Shown here one piece after another: positions 8,317 to 15,992 of a stretch of 49,516 bases of DNA. The notes under the pieces are model-generated. The model searched no databases, was not told the DNA's origin, and saw only the letters and a list, made by a program, of their open reading frames with translations. Within the stretch, counting starts at the first letter, position 1, and each line of letters starts with the position of its first letter. The stretch lies in the NCBI GenBank assembly GCA_042573625.1, contig JBHPCZ010000009.1:1-49516 (forward strand), in the 5' to 3' direction. Origin of the DNA: JBHPCZ01 sp042573625 (GTDB taxonomy: Bacteria > Desulfobacterota > Desulfobacteria > Desulfobacterales > UBA11574). Made by a program: the position numbers and the translations under genes.

Positions 8317-10554
8317 ATGTAATATACTATAGGTCCCGTCCCAATTTTTGCCCGGCGGATTCGTCTTGAATTCATTACATCGGGCCAGCATAGTATTACT
8401 CGGACCGTCCTCCGGGGTTAACGATAAAGATTTTAAAAAGAACATAATGGCTTTGTTCCAGTCTCGGCGCCTATAGGAATACAGGCCTCTTGTGTAGTAA
8501 TCTATCGTTTCACGAACCCGTTCGTCAATATCTCCGGGATATCCCAAGAGCTGGTAAACTGATACCGGTTCATTTTTTCCGGCAACATTGATAGAATCTA
8601 TTTCACGTGTTAGGCTCCAATCTCCCGCCGCCGCGTAAGTTGTTTCACTGATCAAGGTATATGTCCCGTATATCTTGTTAACGCCTTCCAGTCTTGCCGC
8701 AGTATTCACTGTATCTCCCATCATGGTATAGTCCATGCGGTTTCTCGATCCCATGTTTCCAACAACGGCCGGACCTGTTGAAATGCCGATTCGCATTAAA
8801 AGTTCGGGCCTCCCCTCCACTTTCCACTTTTCTCGAAGCTTAGACAGCCGTTTTTGCATTTCAATACAGGCCATACAAGCGGTTTCAGCTTGATTTTCTA
8901 AATAGTTGGGTGCTCCGAAAAATGCGATGATGGCGTCGCCCTCGAATTTGTCAACAGTCCCTTCATGATCCAAGATAATATCTGTCATTTCAGTCAGAAA
9001 TTCATTTAAAAGTTCAACCAGTTCATGCGGCGAAAGTGCTTCGGAGATACCTGTGAAGCCCTCGACATCAGAAAAAAATGCCGTGATCTCGCGTTCTTCA
9101 CCCCCGAGAACAAGCTTTTCAGGGGAGTCCACAAGATGCTTTACCACTGATGGGGCAAGATAGGTGGAAAAAGCATTTTTTATGAACCGTTTCTGCCTTA
9201 ACTCCAGGATATATCTGTATGTCGTAATCCCGATGTATAGGATAACAATTACGGAAAGGGGATAGATAAGGTTTATGATCCATCCCTTTCCGGAGAAGAG
9301 AAAATGACAGAGCAGAATATGTCCGAAAAAGAGCAGGGCACCGGTGATTGCACCGGTGATGACGCCGGTCCGGGGAAGAACAAACGCGAGAAGAAGTCCT
9401 GCTATAGTAATCGTTAAGACGTCAAATATTCTGGCCCATTCCGGTTGATGCAGGAAATCTTTTGAGAGGATGCTGTCCAGTATGTTGGCATGGATTTCGA
9501 GGCCGGGAAATGCGGTGGCAAAAGGCGAAACCCGCAAATCGTATATCCCCTGAGCGGTCGCACCAATCAATACAATCTTGTTCTTGAGAGTATTTTTATG
9601 GATTTTTTCATTGAGGATATCTGTAATCGAAATATGGGGGAAGGTTCCTTCCGGCCCTCGGTAGTTGATCAGAATTTGTCCATATTTATCGGTCGGGATG
9701 GATAACTTTCCGATTTTTATACTTTCTACTCCATGCTCGTCCACGTAGGCAGAAATAGGATCGTTGAGGTAAACACTGGCTGAGACAATCGATAAAGGAG
9801 CATACAGCATATCATTGAATCTGAAAACACCGGGAATCCGTCGAACAACACCGTCCGGGTCGGGGATCATGTTAAAGTACCCGGAGTAGTCGGTTGAACT
9901 GGATATCTCTTTAATATTTGATTGCGGTACCTTTGCCTCTATAAGAGGCACATTGCTCGCCTCGCTCGATTCATACCGCACGATTTTATACATGGAACCT
10001 TTGCTGTTCTCCGTGTGCATGAGGATATCTTCTTCGTCTATGTGCCCTAGTCCTGTCCATCCCATTTGAAAAAAATAACCGAGGACCACTTTGGCGCTGG
10101 AATTCTTTATGGCTTCGGCCAGCAACCTGTCATGATCCGATTGTGATTCTAAATGTTCCAGATAGTCTATAAAGGACACGTCTCGGATATCGGAATGTTC
10201 GGCTTTGTTTTGGATATCCTTTATGGTTCGAATGAGTGATTTTTCATCGGGTTCGAGAAACCCTATGTCGAAGGCGACAACCTTGGCACCTGCCTTTGAA
10301 ATTTTGGTAACCAGATCCGCCATTTTTGATCTCGGCCAGATCCATTTTCCTTCCTGGTCGAGGCTTTTTTCATCGATGACTGCCAACACCACCTGGGAGC
10401 TTGGAGGGACCTTTCCCCTGGAATTGAATCTTAAGTCAATGGTTTTTAGTTCCATTATATCCAGGAAAGTTATTCCGTAAAAATAGGCAATGATTACCAA
10501 GACGACGACCAGCATCGAGACGTTAAGCGGGTTGAGCCTAAAATATTTTTTCAT
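8311..10554 (-). CDS. CHASE2-domain adenylate cyclase (class III)
   Basis: 747 residues from ATG 10554, which has GAGG eight bases upstream; a TTG two codons earlier is less likely. Order: one N-terminal membrane helix, a large extracytoplasmic CHASE2 sensor (about 40-370), three closely spaced membrane helices (about 380-455), then a class III cyclase domain (about 495-690) and a short TPR-like tail. Metal-binding aspartates are visible in FFSDVEGFTG and EGDAIIAFFG. The Lys in DKFEGD and the Asp-Tyr-Thr before MMGDTVNTAARLEG fit ATP rather than GTP. It should make cAMP in response to a periplasmic signal that cannot be read from the sequence. Single gene, 185 bp from the PBP gene upstream. 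Confidence 0.93.
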   Translation of the reverse strand: MKKYFRLNPLNVSMLVVVLVIIAYFYGITFLDIMELKTIDLRFNSRGKVPPSSQVVLAVIDEKSLDQEGKWIWPRSKMADLVTKISKAGAKVVAFDIGFLEPDEKSLIRTIKDIQNKAEHSDIRDVSFIDYLEHLESQSDHDRLLAEAIKNSSAKVVLGYFFQMGWTGLGHIDEEDILMHTENSKGSMYKIVRYESSEASNVPLIEAKVPQSNIKEISSSTDYSGYFNMIPDPDGVVRRIPGVFRFNDMLYAPLSIVSASVYLNDPISAYVDEHGVESIKIGKLSIPTDKYGQILINYRGPEGTFPHISITDILNEKIHKNTLKNKIVLIGATAQGIYDLRVSPFATAFPGLEIHANILDSILSKDFLHQPEWARIFDVLTITIAGLLLAFVLPRTGVITGAITGALLFFGHILLCHFLFSGKGWIINLIYPLSVIVILYIGITTYRYILELRQKRFIKNAFSTYLAPSVVKHLVDSPEKLVLGGEEREITAFFSDVEGFTGISEALSPHELVELLNEFLTEMTDIILDHEGTVDKFEGDAIIAFFGAPNYLENQAETACMACIEMQKRLSKLREKWKVEGRPELLMRIGISTGPAVVGNMGSRNRMDYTMMGDTVNTAARLEGVNKIYGTYTLISETTYAAAGDWSLTREIDSINVAGKNEPVSVYQLLGYPGDIDERVRETIDYYTRGLYSYRRRDWNKAIMFFLKSLSLTPEDGPSNTMLARCNEFKTNPPGKNWDGTYSILHK

Positions 10555-10745
10555 AACCAATGCCTCAAACTTTTCATTTCTTACATGATATTATACGGTT
10601 ACACAAAAGTCAACAACCGCTCAATTGTCAATTCCCATCACCGGTGATCCCTGGGTGTTTCAGACTGTCTATGTCGATTCCTCTGTTTCGAGTCGCCTCT
10701 TTATTTTTCGATAAGCATTCCTTCATGTGATCGTCTCTGTTTTTT

Positions 10746-12710
10746 CTAGCGAAAGCGCTTGGGTTCCGTGCCTTTTTTGAAAAGGGCGGCGACGCTGTTG
10801 GATGAACCTTCAGCTGCAGGGAGGCCGGTTATCGGATCGATGCGTATCTGTACGATATCATCCGGAATATCAAAGTATTGTTGGGGCTGGGTTGAAATTG
10901 CTTTCGTCATGAATTCGATCCATATGGGCAGCGCTGCTTTGGCGCCGGTTTCCTTTTCTCCCAAGGTCACAAACGCATCTTGCCCCACCCATACACCTGT
11001 TGCAATTGAAGGTGAGAAACCGATAAAAAGCGCATCCTTAAATTGATTTGTAGTGCCTGTTTTTCCGGCAACAGGGTGCCCGATAACCCGCGCTTTTCGG
11101 CCTGTCCCTTCTAAAATGACCGCCTGGAGTATGTCTGTTATTATTGCGGCACTTGCACGGGACATGGCTATTTTTTTGGAGGGTTTTACACGCCAGACGA
11201 TTCGTTCATTTTGATCAACAACTTCCATTACTCCATAAGGTTTAATCTTTTTTCCCCTGTTGGGGAAAACAGCATAAGCAGAAGTTAAGTTGATCAGCGT
11301 CACCTCCGATGAACCGAGTGCGAGGGATAAGTTTGGCGCAAGCGTGGATTCAATACCCAGGGTGTATCCGAAGCGTGAAACCGATGACGGGCCCAGCATC
11401 TCGATCAACCTTACTGCGGGGATATTCTCAGATACGGCAAGTGCCTTTCTCAATGTCATTTCTCCCATGTAACTTTTGGAAAAGTTTTCGGGCTTCCATT
11501 CCTTTCCGTTTTTACCGCCTTTAAAGGAGATCGGTGCGTCGAGTATCAACCTGTTCTGGGCAAAGCCCCGTTCAATGGCATAGGCGTAAACAATCGGTTT
11601 AAATGCGGATCCGGGCTGTCTTTTGGCATTTACGGCCCTGTTAAAAGGGCTTTCAAAAAAATCCTTACCCCCTATCATTGCAAGGATTCCACCAGTTTGA
11701 ACATCTAAGGAGACCAGTGCGCATTGTGGATTCGGATCATTTATTCCTTGCTGCTTCATTCTTTTTTCAAGGACATCGAGTCCGTTAGATACCGCATATT
11801 CCGCTGCTTGTTGGAGTTCAAAATTGAGGGTTGTATAAACGGCAAGCCCACCTTTATACAGCCTTGATGAACCTAAGGTATCTTCCAAAAATGTTTTCAC
11901 ATATTCCACAAAATAGGGCGCGTTGATGGAGGGCTTATTTCGGTTGTCGAGGCGAAGCGGTTCTTTGAGCGCTTTATGATAGGCTGCTTCCGTAATCGTA
12001 CCGGTATCGATCATCTGTTTTAAAACAATGTTCCGTCGCCGTATTGCAAGGTCCCTGTTCACAAGTGGTGAATATCTGGAAGGCGCCTTGGGCATAGCTG
12101 CTACCAAGGCGCATTCAGAAAGGCTCAGGTTTTTAACTGACTTTCCGAAAAAAATTCTGGCAGCAGATTCCACACCGTATGCACCACTGCCGAAGTAAAC
12201 CTGGCTCAGGTAAAGCTCCAGAATTTCATCTTTAGTGTAACGACGCTCCAGCTGAAAAGCCAGAATCGCTTCTTTTAGTTTTCGTATCAGCGTCTTTTTC
12301 GGCGTGAGAAAAAGTGTTTTTGAAAGCTGTTGTGTAATCGTGCTGGCTCCTTCGACAAACTTTCCTGCACGAATGTCCTTGACGACGGCCCTTAGGATTC
12401 CTTTAATATCTACACCGCTGTGCTTGTAGAAGTTTCTGTCTTCCGTGGCGATCAGCGCTGCCTTCAGGTAATAGGGGATGACATTAAGGGGGACAGAGTC
12501 TCTTTTTTCTACAAAGAGTTCTGTAAGAAGTACCCTGTCAGCTGAATGGATGCGTGTCACGGAAAGCGGTCTGAACGTTTCAAGGGATCGAATTTGAGGA
12601 AGATCGTGGGTCAAAGCGAAAAAAGCCCCTCCTGAAATTCCAGAAAAAGTGCCGCCGATCAAAATAAGCAGAATGGCGATTGTTTTTTTATTCAAGGCGC
12701 GCTGATTCAT
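10746..12710 (-). CDS. mrcA: Penicillin-binding protein 1A-type (transglycosylase/transpeptidase)
   Basis: 654 residues, bifunctional class A PBP that polymerises and crosslinks peptidoglycan at the outer face of the inner membrane. Seen: one N-terminal membrane anchor (about 9-32), glycosyltransferase family 51 with EDRNFYKHSGVD (catalytic Glu), GASTITQQL and RKLKEAILAFQLE..YTKDEILELYLSQVYFG; then the transpeptidase with SAFKP (SxxK nucleophile), SEN and KTGTTN. The inserted OB-like domain of large PBP1A proteins appears short, so it could also be called PBP1C-like or PbpF-like, but KTGT and the tail fit 1A better. The purine-rich GGCGGGAAAA stands before ATG 12710. Confidence 0.95.
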   Translation of the reverse strand: MNQRALNKKTIAILLILIGGTFSGISGGAFFALTHDLPQIRSLETFRPLSVTRIHSADRVLLTELFVEKRDSVPLNVIPYYLKAALIATEDRNFYKHSGVDIKGILRAVVKDIRAGKFVEGASTITQQLSKTLFLTPKKTLIRKLKEAILAFQLERRYTKDEILELYLSQVYFGSGAYGVESAARIFFGKSVKNLSLSECALVAAMPKAPSRYSPLVNRDLAIRRRNIVLKQMIDTGTITEAAYHKALKEPLRLDNRNKPSINAPYFVEYVKTFLEDTLGSSRLYKGGLAVYTTLNFELQQAAEYAVSNGLDVLEKRMKQQGINDPNPQCALVSLDVQTGGILAMIGGKDFFESPFNRAVNAKRQPGSAFKPIVYAYAIERGFAQNRLILDAPISFKGGKNGKEWKPENFSKSYMGEMTLRKALAVSENIPAVRLIEMLGPSSVSRFGYTLGIESTLAPNLSLALGSSEVTLINLTSAYAVFPNRGKKIKPYGVMEVVDQNERIVWRVKPSKKIAMSRASAAIITDILQAVILEGTGRKARVIGHPVAGKTGTTNQFKDALFIGFSPSIATGVWVGQDAFVTLGEKETGAKAALPIWIEFMTKAISTQPQQYFDIPDDIVQIRIDPITGLPAAEGSSNSVAALFKKGTEPKRFR

Positions 12711-12812
12711 GTTTTCCCGCCATAACTTTGAGTGTCAACGATGCTATATGTCCTATTTTGTATATTGACTGTCGCTATCAATGGCTGTAAATAACAGATC
12801 ATTTTTTATCAA

Positions 12813-13043
12813 CTAGTGTCCTTCCAGAAATAAGGATTTTTGTTCTATATCAAGGCATGCGAAAAAAATAACCGCAGGTGCCCCGAAGGAAATGAACTTG
12901 GGGTGCATATGTGTCATATTCCGAGGATTATTTTTTGAGCATAACGCAGAGACTTGCCCGCCTTTGGCGGGTTGGGCCCCGGTTAAATATTAAATACGGA
13001 TTTAACTGGGCAAGCAAAAAGACCATTTATGGATGGGCACCAA
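12813..13043. repeat. Degenerate longer relative (copy D) of the palindromic element
   Basis: The left end (AGTGTCCTTCCAGAAAT, from 12814) matches the left end of copies A-C with few changes, and the right end (ATTTATGGATGGGCACC, to 13042) is its inverted partner. Between them are other hairpins, including CCCGCC/GGCGGG near 12958-12972 and a GTGCCCC/GGGGTGC stem near 12880. It fills most of the 12711-13063 gap between divergent genes and would underlie a spurious N-terminal extension of the next gene. Confidence 0.55.
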
Positions 13044-13063
13044 CTGATATTGGGAGAATTCAA

Positions 13064-13333
13064 ATGCCACCTCACCATAACGGTGATTCTGATCGCCATC
13101 ATCATGACCATGAAACAGCAAGTGCTTTATCATTTGACGAAAAATTAATCATACGACTTGAACATTGGGTAAAGCATAATGATGACCATGCAAAAACCTA
13201 CAACGATTGGGCTCAAATGGCCAAAGAGAATGATTTGGAGGAAGCAGGTGTTTTGCTCGATGATGTTGCAAAGATGACTCGATTAATAACAGGGAAGTTT
13301 GAAGAGACTTTAGCAATTCTAAAAAAAGCATAG
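13064..13333 (+). CDS. Small histidine-rich helical protein
   Basis: 89 residues from ATG 13064, chosen because GGGAG lies seven bases upstream and because the frame further upstream is repeat DNA. The N-terminus is a His/Asp cluster (PPHHNGDSDRHHHDH), followed by a compact helical domain with EKLIIRLEHWVKHNDDHAKTYNDWA and a Leu/Glu-rich second half. Proteins with this plan occur widely in anaerobes and are usually called hypothetical. The His-rich head suggests binding of nickel, cobalt or zinc, but this is inference. A corrinoid (cobalt) enzyme gene lies convergent just downstream. Confidence 0.7.
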   Translation: MPPHHNGDSDRHHHDHETASALSFDEKLIIRLEHWVKHNDDHAKTYNDWAQMAKENDLEEAGVLLDDVAKMTRLITGKFEETLAILKKA

Positions 13334-13410
13334 CTTCCATCCTTTTATGGGACGTGTTACAATTTTCAGACCGAATTAAGGAAATTTTGAGCCGGGCGAG
13401 TGCCGATATT

Positions 13411-13926
13411 CTACTTTTCGATTCCAGCCCTCGCGATTACCCCTTTATGGAAATAGTGTTTTATGGCTTTCATTTCGGTCACCAGGTCTGCCCTTTCAAT
13501 GATTGGACGGGCAGCGTCACGACCGGTAATGACAAGTTCTACGCCGTCTGGTTTTACGTCGATAAGGTCGAGAAGTTCTTGAACGGAAAAAAGTTCGCAG
13601 GTTACGGCAACGTTGGCCTCTTCAAGTACGACAATATTATATTGGCCTGAAGTTAGGATCGATTTTACCTTTTCGAGTCCCTTTTGGGCAGCTTCAATGT
13701 CTTCCGGCGATGGCTTCCCTCTGATAAAGCGGTCCAGTCCGAATTGCTCTACGGAGATATAATCGGAAAACCTTTTTAATGCCTTGATTTCACTGTAATC
13801 TCCCATTTTTATGAATTGAGCGATAAATACTTTGAGGCCGGCACCTGCGGCTCTTATTGACAGGCCTATGGCCGCGGTGGTCTTTCCTTTTCCATCCCCT
13901 GTATACACCTGAACATATCCTTTCAT
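13411..13926 (-). CDS. cobO: Corrinoid adenosyltransferase (CobO/BtuR type)
   Basis: 171 residues, the standard length. It transfers the adenosyl group of ATP to the cobalt of cob(I)alamin or cob(I)yrinate diamide, making coenzyme B12. The P-loop GDGKGKTTAAIG is at about 10-21; VVLEEANVA and ELVITGRDA are typical later motifs. An AAAGGCGG precedes ATG 13926. No other cobalamin genes and no cobalamin riboswitch are visible around it; upstream is palindromic repeat E1 and then the U32 gene, so co-transcription with that gene is possible. Confidence 0.95.
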   Translation of the reverse strand: MKGYVQVYTGDGKGKTTAAIGLSIRAAGAGLKVFIAQFIKMGDYSEIKALKRFSDYISVEQFGLDRFIRGKPSPEDIEAAQKGLEKVKSILTSGQYNIVVLEEANVAVTCELFSVQELLDLIDVKPDGVELVITGRDAARPIIERADLVTEMKAIKHYFHKGVIARAGIEK

Positions 13927-13953
13927 GTGGTCGTCCGCCTTTCAAGATTTCAT

Positions 13954-14092
13954 GAACCTTTCTCAAAAACAATCTGGTGCCCATGGCGGTGTTGCGAAAC
14001 GGTTCAAAATGCTCACATACTACGTGTATGCTCCGCTTTTTCACAGTTTCGCGCCTTGCCCTGAACCGCAATCTTATTTTTGAGATAGGTTC
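13954..14092. repeat. Palindromic repeat family E, copy 1
   Basis: 139 bp with inverted ends GAACCTTTCTCAAAAA and TTTTTGAGATAGGTTC. The centre has a hairpin around CACATACTACGTGTATG. It shares GGTGTTGCGA, TTCAAAATGCTCACATACT and GCTTTTTCA with copy 2 at 22905-23071. It lies exactly between the U32 gene stop and the cobO start. No coding capacity. Confidence 0.65.
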
Positions 14093-14095
14093 ATA

Positions 14096-15322
14096 CTATA
14101 TCGTTTCGATCCTTCTGATGATATCGTTCGGCAGGCAATCATGATCCAGCAGGATCGTAACCTTGCTGTTGGGCTGAGCAAAAGGTATGGATTGTCCGTG
14201 CGGGTCTAATATATCGATAACTTTATCATGCTTTACAGGGCCTTTTCTGCTTAAAATCTCGATAACTTCTCCTTGGAAAAGTTTGTTTCTCACATCGATA
14301 CTCACACCGGTTTCGCCGGCGTTATCGAGCACTTTCCCAAGAAATATCTGGTTTCGATTTTTTTTACGTTCATATGCCGGCGAGATCTGGTCCGGATCTC
14401 CAAAATAAAACCCGGTGCTGTAACCTCTGTGGTTGATTCTCCCCAATTCTTCAAGCCAATATTCTCTAATTTCGTATTTCTCTGGATTCTCAATATAGGC
14501 GTCTATGGCTTCTCTGTAAACTTTTACCGTCGAAGCCAGGTAGTTGATTCCCTTCATTCTACCTTCGATTTTCAAGGAAACGATACCGGCTTCCAACATT
14601 TCAGGGATGTGCTCGATCATACACAGATCTTTTGAATTGAAAATATAAGCGCCCCGCTGGTCTTCAGCAAATGGAAAGTATTTACCGGGTCTAAGCTCTT
14701 CTACGAGCGCATACTTCCACCGACACGGGTGAGAACAAAGTCCCCGGTTGCTGGCGCGATTTGCCATGAAGTTACTCAAGAGGCATCGACCAGAGTATGA
14801 TATGCACATGGCCCCGTGTACAAAGGCTTCAATTTCTACGCCGGAACATTGGGCAATCTCCTTGACTTCGTTCAAGGAGAGCTCTCTTGCGGTGTTGATT
14901 CTTTTGGCACCGAGATTTTTCCAGAACACAGCGCTTTTATAATTGGTTGTGTTCGCCTGGGTGCTCAGGTGTAGAGGGATTTGTGGGATGACAGTGCGTG
15001 CTTCCATAAAAATTCCGGGATCAGCAACGATGACAGCGTCCGGACCGACTTCAGCGAGTTTCTTAAGATAATTCTTAATGTCTTTCTGTTCAAAATTTCT
15101 TGAGTAAATATTACATGCCACATAGACCTTAACGCCGTGCTTCCGGGAAAACGCTACCGCCGACTCAAGTTCATCAATCGTAAAGTTCTCAGAGAAATTT
15201 CTCAGGCTGAAATTTTGGCCTGCCAGATAAACCGCATCCGCACCATAATGTATGGCGATCTGGAGCTTTTCAAAGTTGCCCGCCGGTGCAAGGAGCTCTG
15301 CTTTTTTAATTCTTTCCGTCAT
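14096..15322 (-). CDS. Peptidase U32 family protein (tRNA hydroxylation TrhP/YegQ-like)
   Basis: 408 residues. Opens with ELLAPAGNFEKLQIAIHYGADAVYLAG, the U32 signature, followed by a TIM-barrel-like region and the strongly conserved VHGAMCISYSGRCLLS.. RGLCSHPCRW segment whose cysteines are thought to hold a cluster in this family. The C-terminal part is a beta-rich domain. Members such as E. coli YegQ/TrhP take part in prephenate-dependent tRNA uridine hydroxylation; others are collagenase-like proteases. The architecture fits the TrhP group, but the exact substrate is inferred. It precedes cobO on the same strand and follows rfbC with an 87-bp gap. Confidence 0.9.
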   Translation of the reverse strand: MTERIKKAELLAPAGNFEKLQIAIHYGADAVYLAGQNFSLRNFSENFTIDELESAVAFSRKHGVKVYVACNIYSRNFEQKDIKNYLKKLAEVGPDAVIVADPGIFMEARTVIPQIPLHLSTQANTTNYKSAVFWKNLGAKRINTARELSLNEVKEIAQCSGVEIEAFVHGAMCISYSGRCLLSNFMANRASNRGLCSHPCRWKYALVEELRPGKYFPFAEDQRGAYIFNSKDLCMIEHIPEMLEAGIVSLKIEGRMKGINYLASTVKVYREAIDAYIENPEKYEIREYWLEELGRINHRGYSTGFYFGDPDQISPAYERKKNRNQIFLGKVLDNAGETGVSIDVRNKLFQGEVIEILSRKGPVKHDKVIDILDPHGQSIPFAQPNSKVTILLDHDCLPNDIIRRIETI

Positions 15323-15409
15323 CTTTTCAAGGCCATGATATTCTAAGCGGTCGATTAACAGTCCCGTTCCGAAATCGAAACTTCAAATTTGAATCTTTTT
15401 TCATCAGCC

Positions 15410-15964
15410 CTATTCCCCGGAGGGAAGTTGGTTGGGAAGGAGTTCGGATAGGCGCGGATACTGTTGGTCTTTTTCTGACAGGATCGGATTTTTTATCGGC
15501 CAGTCTATTCCAATGTCCGGATCGGACCATAAAATTCCGCCCTCGTTTTCGGGGGAATAGAAATCCGAACATTTGTATGAAACAAGGGCTGTTTCGCTGA
15601 GCACGCAAAATCCGTGCGCAAATCCTTCGGGTATAAAGAGCTGTCGGTAGTTTTGGTCCGAAAGATGCACACCCGTCCATTTGCCGAAGGTCGATGAACC
15701 GGGACGGATATCAACAGCGACGTCAAATATTTCTCCGAAAATGACTTGGATAAGCTTTGCCTGAGGATGCTTGGTTTGGTAGTGCAGTCCTCTCAGGGTG
15801 TTCCGTACGGAACTGGAGAGGTTGTCCTGAATGAAATCCCTCTGAATACCGGATTTTTTGTATCTCTTCTGATGAAAGGTCTCCATGAAAAATCCGCGCT
15901 TGTCCCTATAAACAACGGGCTCAACAATAAGGACACCTTCTATTGAGGTTGTGATGATATTCAT
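15410..15964 (-). CDS. rfbC: dTDP-4-dehydrorhamnose 3,5-epimerase
   Basis: 184 residues, usual length. It epimerises C3 and C5 of dTDP-4-keto-6-deoxyglucose in the dTDP-L-rhamnose pathway. Cupin fold; catalytic His61 in RGLHYQ, Lys70, and the family segments DVAVDIRPGS, GFAHGFCVLS and FYSPENEGGILWSDPDIGIDWP. The other rhamnose genes (rfbA, rfbB, rfbD) are not in the window, which is unusual since they are often clustered. It lies 28 bp downstream of the LonB-like protease gene on the same strand. Confidence 0.96.
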   Translation of the reverse strand: MNIITTSIEGVLIVEPVVYRDKRGFFMETFHQKRYKKSGIQRDFIQDNLSSSVRNTLRGLHYQTKHPQAKLIQVIFGEIFDVAVDIRPGSSTFGKWTGVHLSDQNYRQLFIPEGFAHGFCVLSETALVSYKCSDFYSPENEGGILWSDPDIGIDWPIKNPILSEKDQQYPRLSELLPNQLPSGE

Positions 15965-15992
15965 TTTTTCTTATCGTTCTCCTTTGCTTCGA

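Noticed and set aside
12911..13063. Upstream extension of the His-rich protein
   Set aside because: The extension is translated repeat DNA (copy D); ATG 13064 has a proper ribosome site.
13354..13650. Plus-strand frame of 98 codons opposite cobO
   Set aside because: It is the antisense of a well-supported gene.
13927..14095. Cobalamin riboswitch ahead of cobO
   Set aside because: The stretch is palindromic repeat E1; no B12-box-like conserved sequence was seen.
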